Origin: an uncultured Clostridia bacterium | Lineage (GTDB): Bacteria; Bacillota; Clostridia; TANB77; CAG-508 | DNA: 35,454 nt | Assembly: GCA_947630235.1 (NCBI GenBank) | Contig: CANRGN010000019.1 | Location: 1 to 35,454 of the forward strand | Direction of reading: 5' to 3' | Shown here: piece by piece, positions 20,433 through 29,327 of the stretch | Layout: each line of letters begins with the position of its first letter | Position numbering within the stretch: position 1 is the stretch's first letter | Made by a program: the position numbers and the translations under genes | Notes under the pieces: generated by a model | What the model saw: only the letters and a program-made list of their open reading frames with translations | Told to the model about the DNA's origin: nothing | The model's database searches: none

Positions 20433-21113
20433 TTATTTATCTTTATCTTTTTTTCTTTTTATAACTATAATAATTACTATTAAACTAATTATTATTAAAC
20501 CTACTGAAATTATTGGCATATAATCGCCTGCTTTTACTTTAGTACTTTGAGAATTTACTGGTGTCTCTACTTTTTCAGGAACTTGCTCAAGTGAATTTAA
20601 TTCTTGTGTATCATATCTATCATATTTTAATTCAACAGAAAGTTCATTACTTGAAATACCCTTTTCATCCATATAAGGCATAGGTACTATGTATGGATAT
20701 GGTTTATATACTATATTATTTTTTTCTACTTCATTTAAACTAATTAAATATATTCCATTTTCAAAAGTAATATTTGCTAATCCTTTAGAATCTGTTGTAA
20801 TTTTATAATTAGGATTTATATTATTACTTTTTACATATTCATCTAATTTTTGTGTTGCTGAAACGAAATCTTCATCAGTAATTTTATCAAAATCTATTTT
20901 AAAATCATTGTAAATTTCATCCCATTCAAATTTATCATTATTATATGATGCTAATTTATACAAATAAATATCTACGCCTTCCATATATTGAGTATTGTTT
21001 TCTGTAATAAAAGAAATATTTAAAGAAGATTCACTATTTTCCTTCGCATATAAGTTAATTGAAAAACTAATCATTACTAACATAATTAAAATACATTTTA
21101 TTATTTTTTTCAT
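20433..21113 (-). CDS. Pilin-like membrane protein with degenerate sorting signal
   Basis: 226 residues. Signal peptide about 1-23 (ending NLYA), one pilin N-terminal (D1-like) domain with GVDIYLYKLASY, the SKGLANITFENGIYLI strand pair and a PYPYIVPMPY segment, a spacer, then a membrane helix (about 196-219) and the charged tail KRKKDKDK. The place where LPXTG should stand reads KAGDYMP, so there is no recognisable sorting motif; GDYMP before the helix looks like a decayed or variant one. Its ATG overlaps the sortase stop by 4 bp, so the two are translationally coupled. Likely a minor or basal pilus component left in the membrane, or a sortase partner. The family call rests on the visible beta pattern and context. 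Confidence 0.7.
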   Translation of the reverse strand: MKKIIKCILIMLVMISFSINLYAKENSESSLNISFITENNTQYMEGVDIYLYKLASYNNDKFEWDEIYNDFKIDFDKITDEDFVSATQKLDEYVKSNNINPNYKITTDSKGLANITFENGIYLISLNEVEKNNIVYKPYPYIVPMPYMDEKGISSNELSVELKYDRYDTQELNSLEQVPEKVETPVNSQSTKVKAGDYMPIISVGLIIISLIVIIIVIKRKKDKDK

Positions 21114-21976
21114 TCTTTTTTATCTCCTTTTTGTTTTTTATTTATTTTATTTTTTATAAATGGATATATAAACATTATTATAAACAATGCTAATGCTATA
21201 CTAAGCATTATTAACTCATATGTTGAAAGAACATTTCCTGTAAACAATTGCTTAGCTACGTTTATATCTTTTAGCTCAGCTTTTTCTTCTTTTGTTTCTA
21301 CTCTATGCCCTCTTACTATAATTCTTTGATTATTAATTCCAATTGGTGTACAAGTAATTAATGTACAATACTCTTTACCTTCTTCTATTTTTAATCCATC
21401 AATTTGATCTGGATAAACAGTTTCTATTTTATCTATTTGATATGTAAAAACTTCGTTTAGTACAAATATTTTAAATGTATCTCCTTCTACAAGTTTTGGA
21501 AGGTCTGTAAATAATTTATATGATGACATTCCTCTGTGTCCAGAAATAACTGAATTTGTACTTGGACCTCCTATAGGAAATGATGTACCTGGTATATGAC
21601 CTACTGCTATTTGTAGAAATTCATCTTCTGTAGTGTGATAAATTGGAAGATTAACATTTATCTTTGGAATAGATATACTTCCCATTACTCCATTACCAGA
21701 TACATTTAGGATTGACATATATTCTTCCATCTCTTCTTTACTTAATATATAATCTGGCGGTTTACTTGCTAATTGTTCATTATAGCTCTTTGCCTTTTCA
21801 AGCATTTCTGCATAAACCTCTTTTTTCATTTCATTAACATTTTTCATATATTCGTTAATTATATAAGATGAATGATAAGCATTATAAATTTCAGCAATCG
21901 TAGGATAGCAAAGTAAACATATTGCAATTAAAATAAATAATTTTGATATTATTTCTCTTTTCGATATTTTTTTCAT
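21110..21976 (-). CDS. srtC: Class C (pilus) sortase
   Basis: A cysteine transpeptidase that joins pilin subunits between the LPXTG threonine and a pilin lysine at the outer membrane face. Numbered from the ATG at 21976 (288 residues): N-terminal membrane helix (about 10-30), lid region SKPPDYILS without the classic DP[FWY] motif, core starting NGVMGSISIPKI, catalytic His147 (SGHRG), Cys209 (TLITCTP), Arg218 (QRIIVRGHR), and a second membrane helix (about 251-275) with a basic tail. The double membrane anchor and the NGVMG core start are typical of class C. A longer version starting at TTG 22015 is open but has no RBS; I prefer ATG 21976, although its own RBS (TGGTAA) is weak. It follows the pilin by 54 bp and overlaps the accessory gene by 4 bp. 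Confidence 0.92.
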   Translation of the reverse strand: MKKISKREIISKLFILIAICLLCYPTIAEIYNAYHSSYIINEYMKNVNEMKKEVYAEMLEKAKSYNEQLASKPPDYILSKEEMEEYMSILNVSGNGVMGSISIPKINVNLPIYHTTEDEFLQIAVGHIPGTSFPIGGPSTNSVISGHRGMSSYKLFTDLPKLVEGDTFKIFVLNEVFTYQIDKIETVYPDQIDGLKIEEGKEYCTLITCTPIGINNQRIIVRGHRVETKEEKAELKDINVAKQLFTGNVLSTYELIMLSIALALFIIMFIYPFIKNKINKKQKGDKKE

Positions 21977-22030
21977 AATAATTTTACCATAAATGTAAGT
22001 TAAATAAATACTCAACTACATTTTGTAGGA

Positions 22031-23743
22031 TTAGTCCTCCTTATTTTTTTTTGAAAGAATTAGTCCAACTACTACTAAAACAGTAGATGCACCACAAATT
22101 ATAACAAGTGTTGTAGCACCAGTCCTTGGTAAATTTACACCATGAATATCAACTATTTTATTGCTCATGTTTTGAGTTTCTGAATCAAAAGTAACTTTTG
22201 CTGTTTGATTAGCTTTATCTTCTTCCATTGTAGTTTTTATAACAATTTCTATATCATCACAAGTATTATATCCTCCAGGTGTACTTGTTTCTTTTAATAT
22301 ATAAGTACCTTCATCTAAACCTTTAATATTAAATTTTCCTTCAGAATCTGATACTAACTCAACACCTTCTTCACCATCTTTTACTGGAATATAATATTCT
22401 GAATCTACTGTAACTTTTTTTAGTGGAACTTCTGTTGTTCCATCTTTTTCGTATAATCTAAATCCTGCATTAGGTAAAGCTTTATCTGTATTATCAGCCC
22501 ATTTTGTATTATCTACTTCGTATGTGAAAATATAGTTTTTATCTATAGGAGTTTCTCCAAAAAATTCTTTTTGAGTTTCTTCTTCGCTAGTTGAATTGCT
22601 TTTTAAATTAGGATTATTAGAATATTTTAAAGTAACACTATTTATATTTTCACAATTTTGAGCTTCTTCAGAATATTGAGTTGCAACAGAGTTTTCGTTT
22701 AAATGTGCACTATAAGTAACTATAACTTTTGTTTCTTTTGTAAAATCTAATTTTAAATCTTCAATATTTTTTAAATCTTTTATTGTTACTGTTAATATAT
22801 TATTACTTTCTTCTTCGCTTTTAGAAACCTCATAATCACTTTCAGTTAAAATTTTAGTAGTATCTCCATTTTTAACTTCAACACTATATATATTTTCAAA
22901 AGTAATACCTTTACTCATTGTATCTGTAAAAATTAATTTATATGATTCATATTCATCAAATTCTTTATTTGCTGGTAAAGTAGCAGTTAAATAATAATTA
23001 AAAGATTCATTTATAGCATGATCTATTACATTAACATCATCAATTAAATCTAATGATTTATTTACACTTGGTTTTTCAGATTTTGGAGAAACTTTTGCAT
23101 CATTTACAACTCTTAAAACATATCTAGTATATGCACTATTTTGCCCATCTAAAGTATTGTCTTTATCTTTTATAAAATAATAACCTGCGCTAAGATTTGA
23201 AATAGTATATCCATTAGAAGTTGAATCATATTCCGCCGTACCACAAGGGGGATTTTGTAGATTATTACCAACATGACTAGCAAAAGCTTTAGATAATTCT
23301 GAATCATCATCAAAAGTATCTACTATTTTTGCTACTTCACTTGCTGTTAAAGCTTTAGAAAAAATATTTTCTTTGTTTTCTCCACTTGTAGTTTCTAATT
23401 CTTCAGTTTTTACTTCAACTTTAAAAACGTCATCTGCCTTTAATTCATTTAGTAAATTTTCACTATTAATTCCATTTCCCCATTTAACATTAGATAATAT
23501 TGGAACTGTTTTTGCATCCTCACCTTCTCCTTGAGTTTCATAAAATAAATCACCAACTAAAATTTGATAAGCTTCATAAGTATGATTTGTTTCATTATCT
23601 TTTACATCGATAGAAACTTGATAATTTCTATCACTAGATTCCGTTCCAGTTTCAATAGCATAAACACTCATAAAAGCTAATATAATTACTAAAACAAAAA
23701 CTATGCAACTTAAACTAATTTTTTTTACAAATTGTTCTTTCAT
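22031..23743 (-). CDS. Major pilin, isopeptide-forming (FimA/SpaA-type), LPRTG
   Basis: 570 residues, the shaft subunit expected to be polymerised by the adjacent sortase. Signal peptide about 1-29 (ending MSVYA). N-terminal domain about 40-210 with the GYYFIKD strand. A pilin-motif-like segment VSPKSEKPSVNK (about 220) carries a candidate polymerisation lysine. A D2-type isopeptide domain follows (YLTATLP, KLIFTDTMSKGITF). A Cna-B/SpaA domain contains NTKWADN, GFRLY and the E-box YILKETSTPGGYN. The sorting signal is LPRTG (538-542), then a hydrophobic helix and SKKNKED. GGAGGAG lies 7 bp before ATG. First gene of a three-gene operon. The last codons AAG GAG GAC contain a GGAGGA Shine-Dalgarno-like run just before the sortase. 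Confidence 0.92.
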   Translation of the reverse strand: MKEQFVKKISLSCIVFVLVIILAFMSVYAIETGTESSDRNYQVSIDVKDNETNHTYEAYQILVGDLFYETQGEGEDAKTVPILSNVKWGNGINSENLLNELKADDVFKVEVKTEELETTSGENKENIFSKALTASEVAKIVDTFDDDSELSKAFASHVGNNLQNPPCGTAEYDSTSNGYTISNLSAGYYFIKDKDNTLDGQNSAYTRYVLRVVNDAKVSPKSEKPSVNKSLDLIDDVNVIDHAINESFNYYLTATLPANKEFDEYESYKLIFTDTMSKGITFENIYSVEVKNGDTTKILTESDYEVSKSEEESNNILTVTIKDLKNIEDLKLDFTKETKVIVTYSAHLNENSVATQYSEEAQNCENINSVTLKYSNNPNLKSNSTSEEETQKEFFGETPIDKNYIFTYEVDNTKWADNTDKALPNAGFRLYEKDGTTEVPLKKVTVDSEYYIPVKDGEEGVELVSDSEGKFNIKGLDEGTYILKETSTPGGYNTCDDIEIVIKTTMEEDKANQTAKVTFDSETQNMSNKIVDIHGVNLPRTGATTLVIICGASTVLVVVGLILSKKNKED

Positions 23744-23860
23744 TTACATCTCCTCCAAAAAGTATAATACTAAGTACATTATATTATATTTATTAAACTT
23801 TGCATATAAAATTTATGTTACATTTTAATGCTTATTTTACAAATTTATCACAAAAATACA

Positions 23861-23900
23861 AAAAGAGCGATATACAACAATTATTACATATCACTCTTTT
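23861..23900 (-). terminator. Terminator downstream of the flavin oxidoreductase
   Basis: The stem AAAAGAGCGATAT (23861-23873) / ATATCACTCTTTT (23888-23900) forms a continuous helix on the minus RNA (one G-U pair) with U/A flanks. It isolates the oxidoreductase gene from the pilus operon. Confidence 0.8.
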
Positions 23901-23933
23901 TAATATTAAACGAATTAATATTATATGAAAAAA

Positions 23934-24995
23934 CTAACTAACTCCATAAACCAATTCATTCATTAAGTCTTTTACTGAAACTATTTCTTTTATCTTATCC
24001 ACATTACTTCCGCAAAAAACCAAACCTTCTTTCAAATTTCCTGTAACTGCATTTACTAAAGCCTTTGTTATACAATATGGAGTACTTTTTACGTCACATG
24101 TTTTTATACAATTATAACATTTTGTAATATTACATTTATCTTTTTCTGTATTTTTTATAAATTCATTGTAAATTGCTCTTCCTGGCATTCCGACTGGGCT
24201 TTTTATAATTTTAATATTTTCGGATTTTGCATTTATATATGCATTTTTAAATTCGTCAGATGCATCACATTCATAAGTTGCAACAAATCTAGTTGCCATT
24301 TGAACGCCGTCTGCCCCTAAGTCTAGAAATTTTTTAATATCTTTATTATCCCATATTCCCCCTGCAGAAATTACTGGTATTTCCTTTCCAGTTTCTTTTT
24401 CAACTTCTTTTATATAATCCACTACCTCAACAGTAATATCTTCTAATTTAGGTTTATTTTCTTTTAATAATTCTTCATTTTTAAAGCCTAAATGCCCCCC
24501 TGCTTCTGGTCCTTCAATTACAATCATATCTGGAACATAATCATATTTTGCCATCCAATGTTTTACTATTAATTTACAACATCTTAAAGATGAAACTATA
24601 GGTGCAATTTTCGTCTTTGTACCTTTTACATATTCTGGCAAATCTTTCGGAATACCTGCACCCGATATAATTAAATCTATTTTTTGTTTTACACATTCTT
24701 TCACTATATCTATATAATTTTTTAGAGCAACCATTATATTAACACCTAAAATCTTATCTTCACCAGCGATTTCTCTTGCCATTTTTATCTCTTTTCCTAT
24801 TGCATCTAAATTTGCTTTCATAGGATCTTTATAAAAATCTTTTTCTTTATAACCAATATCTGCTGTAGATATTATACCAATTCCACCTTCTTTACTTACA
24901 GTACCTGCAAGTTTATGCAAAGATACACCAACTCCCATTCCTCCTTGGATTATAGGATATTTTGATTTTTTATTTCCTAGTTTAATGCCTTCCAT
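23934..24995 (-). CDS. NAD(P)H-dependent flavin oxidoreductase (nitronate monooxygenase / FabK-like)
   Basis: A 353-residue FMN-binding TIM-barrel protein of the 2-nitropropane dioxygenase / enoyl-ACP reductase II superfamily. Visible motifs are YPIIQGGMGVG at the N-terminus, SGAGIP, VIEGPEAGGHLG (the GPEAGGH phosphate-binding type motif) and PVISAGGIWDNKDI with LGADGVQMATRF. The C-terminal part carries a Cys cluster, CNITKCYNCIKTCDVKSTPYC (C-x4-C-x2-C-x3-C-x7-C); as I remember them, clostridial relatives share it and FabK does not. I therefore favour a nitronate-monooxygenase-like oxidoreductase over FabK. RBS AAGGAGGA lies before ATG. It is transcribed divergently from the DUF1836 gene from its own promoter. 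Substrate unknown. Confidence 0.85.
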   Translation of the reverse strand: MEGIKLGNKKSKYPIIQGGMGVGVSLHKLAGTVSKEGGIGIISTADIGYKEKDFYKDPMKANLDAIGKEIKMAREIAGEDKILGVNIMVALKNYIDIVKECVKQKIDLIISGAGIPKDLPEYVKGTKTKIAPIVSSLRCCKLIVKHWMAKYDYVPDMIVIEGPEAGGHLGFKNEELLKENKPKLEDITVEVVDYIKEVEKETGKEIPVISAGGIWDNKDIKKFLDLGADGVQMATRFVATYECDASDEFKNAYINAKSENIKIIKSPVGMPGRAIYNEFIKNTEKDKCNITKCYNCIKTCDVKSTPYCITKALVNAVTGNLKEGLVFCGSNVDKIKEIVSVKDLMNELVYGVS

Positions 24996-25010
24996 AACAT
25001 TCCTCCTTAT

Positions 25011-25027
25011 CTAGTTTACCATACTAG
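25011..25027. promoter_or_regulatory. Possible operator palindrome over the -10 region
   Basis: CTAGTTTACCATACTAG has CTAGT/ACTAG arms and overlaps the end of the -10 box (25026-25031) of the flavin oxidoreductase promoter. A site here could block transcription. No regulator is identified; the adjacent DUF1836 protein is one candidate. Confidence 0.35.
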
Positions 25028-25054
25028 ATTATTACATTTATTGTGCTTTGTCAA
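25026..25054 (-). promoter_or_regulatory. Promoter of the flavin oxidoreductase gene
   Basis: On the minus strand TTGACA (25054-25049), a 17-bp spacer and TAATCT (25031-25026), about 30 bp before the start codon. Confidence 0.75.
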
Positions 25055-25077
25055 CCTGGTTACTAAATATTTTTACA

Positions 25078-25106
25078 TTGACTAAATAATTCAATAATGA
25101 TATTAT
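25078..25106 (+). promoter_or_regulatory. Promoter of the DUF1836 gene
   Basis: TTGACT (25078-25083), a 17-bp spacer and TATTAT (25101-25106), followed by GGAGG and the ATG at 25129. It is divergent from the promoter at 25026-25054, with the two -35 boxes 23 bp apart. Confidence 0.75.
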
Positions 25107-25128
25107 ACTTGTTGGAGGTGCTATAATT

Positions 25129-25653
25129 ATGAATAAAACAGAAAATTTTTCTATAGATAATTTCCATATTCCTAGATGGATAGAATTACCTAGCGTAGAA
25201 CAATATTTAGAACAAGTTGTTAAATTAATAAATTCTTGCCTATCTCCTTATATATTTTTTAATAATGATTCTTCAAAAGAAGAAAATACTCTTCTAACTA
25301 AAACTATGATAAATAATTATGTAAAAAATAATTTAATAGAAGCACCTATAAAAAAACAATATTCTAAAACTCAAATTGCAAAGCTTTTTGTTATTTGTGT
25401 TTTGAAACAAGTTTATAGTATGCAAGATATAAAAAATTTAATTGAAATTGCTTTAACAAATTCAACATTAGAAAAAGCTTATGATCAATTTTGCCATTTA
25501 TTCGAAATGGCTCTTAGATACACTTATAATAAAAAAGATTTCATATATAATTCTAGTAGTGATGAATTATATTTACTTAAATCTGTTTTATTATCTTGTA
25601 GCTATAAAATTTATTCTCAAAATATAACTAAAAAATACAAAATAAAAAAATAA
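25129..25653 (+). CDS. DUF1836 family protein, probable DNA-binding regulator
   Basis: A 174-residue soluble protein. The order HIPRWIELPSVEQYLEQVVKLIN, a Ser/Glu-rich loop, LLTKTMINNYVKNNLI and a KQYSKTQIAKLFVICVLKQVYSMQDIKNLIE segment fits the DUF1836 family. Its centre resembles a winged-helix/MerR-like DNA-binding unit: TMINNYVKN as helix 2, YSKTQIAKL as helix 3. The biological role of the family is not established. It is divergent from the flavin oxidoreductase and its promoter shares the same 133-bp intergenic region, so regulation of that neighbour is plausible but inferred. It ends in a lysine-rich tail KKYKIKK. Confidence 0.8.
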   Translation: MNKTENFSIDNFHIPRWIELPSVEQYLEQVVKLINSCLSPYIFFNNDSSKEENTLLTKTMINNYVKNNLIEAPIKKQYSKTQIAKLFVICVLKQVYSMQDIKNLIEIALTNSTLEKAYDQFCHLFEMALRYTYNKKDFIYNSSSDELYLLKSVLLSCSYKIYSQNITKKYKIKK

Positions 25654-26367
25654 ATTTTTAAATTTAATTAACTTAAAATTTAAACTGAAAAATATTTTTC
25701 TAAACAAAATAAACATTTAATTTTTATGGATGTATACTATAAGTATATTAAAATTCCAAAAATCTACTCAATCAAAATCTTATATAACTATTATTTTACT
25801 CAGAAAATCTTATAACATGAAAATTAAATATAGTTCTCATATAATAAAACTTACAAATAAAGATTTTGAATTTATTTTAATTTTACCCAATAAATACAAA
25901 AATATTAATAATATTGAAATAATTAATCAAACAATTTAAAAATTATATTTTGAAATCTCTCATAAAGAATTTAAACGTTTCCTAGAATTAGTAAAGTATA
26001 TATTAAAGTTTGTCACTGAATATTATAAAATTTAAAAAAATAAAATATTTTTTATAAATTATTGAATAGGAAAATTTTAATTATAAAACTAAATATAAAT
26101 ACAATAATCAACAACATGATTCAAGAGTTTTGTAAAGTGAAATATAATACATACAAAAACTTTAAATTTTTATGAAAAATATAATTAAATTCAAATACTT
26201 TACTTATTGAAAAAATAAATTAAAATTAATTACATCTTTTTTATATTAAAAATTTATATAATAAAAATTGTTTTTTTTATTATGTAATTTTTTTTTGTTA
26301 AATTATGGACTTTTTATTTTATTATATATATAATAAACAATAATAATATGTTATGGAGTGAAAAGAT
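25654..26367. other. AT-rich intergenic region without a credible gene
   Basis: 714 bp of very low GC. The open frames in it are short and lack RBS or family resemblance. The right end carries the promoter (26306-26334) and RBS (GGAG near 26354) of the coiled-coil gene. I see no terminator hairpin directly after the DUF1836 gene and no structured RNA. Confidence 0.55.
26306..26334 (+). promoter_or_regulatory. Promoter of the coiled-coil protein gene
   Basis: TGGACT (26306-26311), a 17-bp spacer and a perfect TATAAT (26329-26334), 33 bp before the ATG at 26368. Confidence 0.6.
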
Positions 26368-28068
26368 ATGTACGAGAGAAATATAAATGTTTTGGAAATG
26401 TTCGTAGAGAAAAAATTGGGATATGTTGAAACCAATAATATTCAAAATAATTATTATGATTACAAAGAATTTGTAAAAGTACTTGATGACTATATTAACA
26501 TTTGTAAAGAAGAATCAAAAGCAAAACAAGAATATGACTTTGCAGTTACAAATATTCAAAACATTCAAAACACAAAAGAAAAATTATACAATCAAAATGT
26601 AAAATTTGAATACAGTAGAAATATAATTTTTGGTGAAGTAAATAGAAAAGTTGAAGATATTGAAAAATGTTTAGTTAAAATAGAATCAGCTTTAGATAAA
26701 AACAAAGATGCTTTTAAAACACTTAGAAAAAATTTTATTGAAGGAATAATAAACTTGAATGAAAAAAATAGACAATTAAAAAAAATTTCTAAACCCAAAA
26801 ATAAAATCGAAGCTGAATATAAAGAAGCTTTTTCACTTCTAAAAGAAAATTTTCACTCTATTAACCCTGACGACATTGAACTTACTAAAAAATTTATAGA
26901 ATCACCATCTATTTTTGAAGAAGAACTTATTGAAAAAATGATGAGAAATGGTAAAAATGAAAAAGTACCTTTTGATAAAAATGCAATAATTTCTGCAACA
27001 AAACTTGGATTAGATATTGCACAAAAAATTGCAGAAAATTATTTATTTATGTATGAGCAAACAGGAAAAATATTAAATGAATTAGAAAATGATAAATTAA
27101 AAATCGAAGCAAGAAAAAAACATATTACTGATACAGAAGTAAAACTTAGCTTTTTAAATGCTGAAAAAGAATATTTAGTTCAATTTTTAGATAACGAAAG
27201 AGTTACAGCAATTCAAGGTCCTAAAGAACATGATAGATTAATGAAAAATTGTTGCAATATTTTAAAAGAAGATGTAAATCAAATCAATATTTTGTATGAT
27301 CTAATAATAAAAGAAACAAAAAAGAGAGCTACTAATAGATGCTATGAAGAACTTTATAATAAATCTTACCTAGAAAAAATACAAGAAAAAGAAAAGAAAT
27401 TTATTGAAAAAACTAATAATATAGATTATGCAAATGGAACAATAATTAGTCCTAATTATTGGAGAATCGATAGTGTTAAAGCTATTTATGATAATTTTGA
27501 TAAAAGTGTATATGAAACTTATGGAAGAAAATTTGTAGCTCCACCAGAAAATTCAGAAGATCAACAACCTCAAATAGTTGAAAGAGTTGTTGAAAGAGTA
27601 GTAAACAAAGTTGTTGAAAAACCTGTTGAAAAAATAATTGAAAGAATTATTGAAAAACCCGTTGAAATCGTTCCTGAAAACCCTGAATTCAAAGAATTAA
27701 ATAACCTTATACCACAAAATGTTGAAGATTATGATGACGATGATGACGATGACGATGAAGAAAATAAAGAATACAATACAAAAATAAATAATACTCAAGA
27801 TAATCTGAGAAAAATTTATCCAAAATTCAGAAGAATAAAAAGGAATAATCAAATTATAGATTATGAAGATGAAATCGAACAGGATCTAGAAGAAAATCAA
27901 AATAATAGTTCAATATATGCTAAATCCAAAGAACAGTTTGAAAAATCTGAATTAGAAGATATAGAAGCAATTATTAAAGAAGCTAAAGAAAGTATTACTC
28001 CAAAAACAAAAAAATCTCATATTATAAAAAGAATTATAAAGAAAAAAGGTAAATATGCAGAAGAATAA
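26368..28068 (+). CDS. Coiled-coil protein of unknown function with VE-repeat and poly-Asp tract
   Basis: 566 residues that I do not recognise. No signal peptide or membrane helix, so cytoplasmic or structural. Residues about 30-370 are Lys/Glu-rich with heptad-like spacing, predicted long coiled coil. From about 404 to 436 there is a short degenerate repeat built on VERVVERVV / VEKPVEKIIERIIEKPVE. A run of eight Asp follows at about 456-463 (DYDDDDDDDDEE), then a basic segment (RKIYPKFRRIKR) and a Lys-rich end KRIIKKKGKYAEE. Alternating acidic and basic tails suggest a scaffold or nucleic-acid/ion contact, but this is guesswork. Own promoter and GGAG-type RBS; convergent with the AI-2E permease gene across a shared terminator. 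Confidence 0.75.
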   Translation: MYERNINVLEMFVEKKLGYVETNNIQNNYYDYKEFVKVLDDYINICKEESKAKQEYDFAVTNIQNIQNTKEKLYNQNVKFEYSRNIIFGEVNRKVEDIEKCLVKIESALDKNKDAFKTLRKNFIEGIINLNEKNRQLKKISKPKNKIEAEYKEAFSLLKENFHSINPDDIELTKKFIESPSIFEEELIEKMMRNGKNEKVPFDKNAIISATKLGLDIAQKIAENYLFMYEQTGKILNELENDKLKIEARKKHITDTEVKLSFLNAEKEYLVQFLDNERVTAIQGPKEHDRLMKNCCNILKEDVNQINILYDLIIKETKKRATNRCYEELYNKSYLEKIQEKEKKFIEKTNNIDYANGTIISPNYWRIDSVKAIYDNFDKSVYETYGRKFVAPPENSEDQQPQIVERVVERVVNKVVEKPVEKIIERIIEKPVEIVPENPEFKELNNLIPQNVEDYDDDDDDDDEENKEYNTKINNTQDNLRKIYPKFRRIKRNNQIIDYEDEIEQDLEENQNNSSIYAKSKEQFEKSELEDIEAIIKEAKESITPKTKKSHIIKRIIKKKGKYAEE

Positions 28069-28100
28069 AAAATTGGAAATCTAAAGATTTCCAATTTTTT
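28067..28100. terminator. Bidirectional terminator between convergent genes
   Basis: AAATTGGAAATCT (28070-28082) and AGATTTCCAATTT (28085-28097) form a perfect 13-bp inverted repeat with A and T runs outside. It serves the coiled-coil gene (+) and the AI-2E permease (-). Confidence 0.9.
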
Positions 28101-29301
28101 ATTTAACTTCCTTTTTGTATTTTTTTGTTGTGTTTGACTTTTTTATCACCTTTTTGTTCTTTTCAAGTTTTGCCTGTTCTATTTTCCTTTCTTCTATAAA
28201 GTCTAAAACTAAAACCTTAAGCATTGCTGCAATTGGAACTGCTAAAAACATTCCTAGTACTCCAAAATATGATCCACATAAAGTAACTGAAAATACAACA
28301 AGTATTGGACTTAGATGTAATGAATTGCCCAAAATTCTAGGATTAATTATATTAGCATCTATCTGTTGCAAAATAATAACTATTACAGCCATCCAAATTG
28401 CTTTAAATATACCTCCAGTAAATATTGTTATTACAATTGAAATTAAAACAGCAGCAATTGCACCAAAATACGGAATTATATTAAATACTCCTATTAAAAA
28501 TCCTAGCAATACAGAATATTTTACATGCAATATACTCATTGCAATTGTAGTAATTATTCCAATTACTATTGCATCTATTACTTGACTTGAAATAAAACTA
28601 AAAAATATTGTATTTGTCTTTTTATAATAAACTGATAATTTTTTATATTGCTCTTTACTAAATATTGCTTTTGAAAGATTTTTTAAAAAACTTTTTATAT
28701 CTCCTCTTTCTAATATTAAATAAATAGATACTACAAAAGTGACAAATGCATCAAAGACTATTCCTGTAACTCCCATAAATCCTTTTATATATTGAGATAT
28801 ATTTTCTAAACTTAAAAATTCTATAATTTTATCTGTTATATTTATTTCCTTAAGTCTTAATACCATATCAGAAATATTTATTTGATTAAATATTGAATCT
28901 TCAGGCAAATTTTCAAAATAATCTATAGCCCTATTATAATAACTAGGCAGGTTCGAAGCTAAATCTGTAATACTTTTTGTTAACATAGGGAAAATAAAAT
29001 TTATTATTATAAATATACAAAATGCTGCAATTAAATAAACAGTAAGCGTTGCTAAACCTCTTCGATTTTTTGATATAATTTTAATTTTTGATTTTTTATA
29101 TAAATCTTCTACTCTTTTACTTGGTATATAAAATATATATGCAATAATAATAGCAATTATAAAAGGCATTATCATTTTACTAAAATTACCTATAAAAGAA
29201 AAAATTTCTCCAAAATTATCTAAAGTTTTATAAATAATAATTAGTAAAACAGAAAAAGTAAATATACCTAACCATTTTTTCAACTCTTTATCTTTTTTCA
29301 T
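28099..29301 (-). CDS. AI-2E family transporter (YtvI/PerM-like permease)
   Basis: A 400-residue polytopic membrane protein. Two N-terminal helix pairs (about 10-60 and 85-110), a long amphipathic middle with ITDLASNLPSYYNRAIDYF and LENISQYIKGFMGVTG, then five closely spaced helices including GFLIGVFNIIPYFGAIAAV and the conserved QQIDANIINPRILGNSLHLSPILVV and GMFLAVPIAAML. These are hallmarks of the AI-2E_transport family, whose members export varied small solutes or ions; autoinducer-2 transport should not be assumed. The C-terminus is Lys-rich. It begins 26 bp after the exonuclease III stop with GGAGGA between, so it is probably in that operon. Confidence 0.88.
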   Translation of the reverse strand: MKKDKELKKWLGIFTFSVLLIIIYKTLDNFGEIFSFIGNFSKMIMPFIIAIIIAYIFYIPSKRVEDLYKKSKIKIISKNRRGLATLTVYLIAAFCIFIIINFIFPMLTKSITDLASNLPSYYNRAIDYFENLPEDSIFNQINISDMVLRLKEINITDKIIEFLSLENISQYIKGFMGVTGIVFDAFVTFVVSIYLILERGDIKSFLKNLSKAIFSKEQYKKLSVYYKKTNTIFFSFISSQVIDAIVIGIITTIAMSILHVKYSVLLGFLIGVFNIIPYFGAIAAVLISIVITIFTGGIFKAIWMAVIVIILQQIDANIINPRILGNSLHLSPILVVFSVTLCGSYFGVLGMFLAVPIAAMLKVLVLDFIEERKIEQAKLEKNKKVIKKSNTTKKYKKEVK

Positions 29302-29327
29302 TTATTTATTTTATTCCTCCTCTAAAT

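Noticed and set aside
25045..25070. FapR-like fatty-acid operator (ACCTGGTTACTAA)
   Set aside because: Only one half resembles the consensus and it contains an extra base; not symmetrical enough.
25730..25939. 69-codon plus-strand open frame
   Set aside because: No RBS, no family resemblance, and composition typical of AT-rich noncoding DNA.
28115..28585. 156-codon plus-strand open frame
   Set aside because: It is antisense to the AI-2E permease, whose motifs are clear; a shadow frame.
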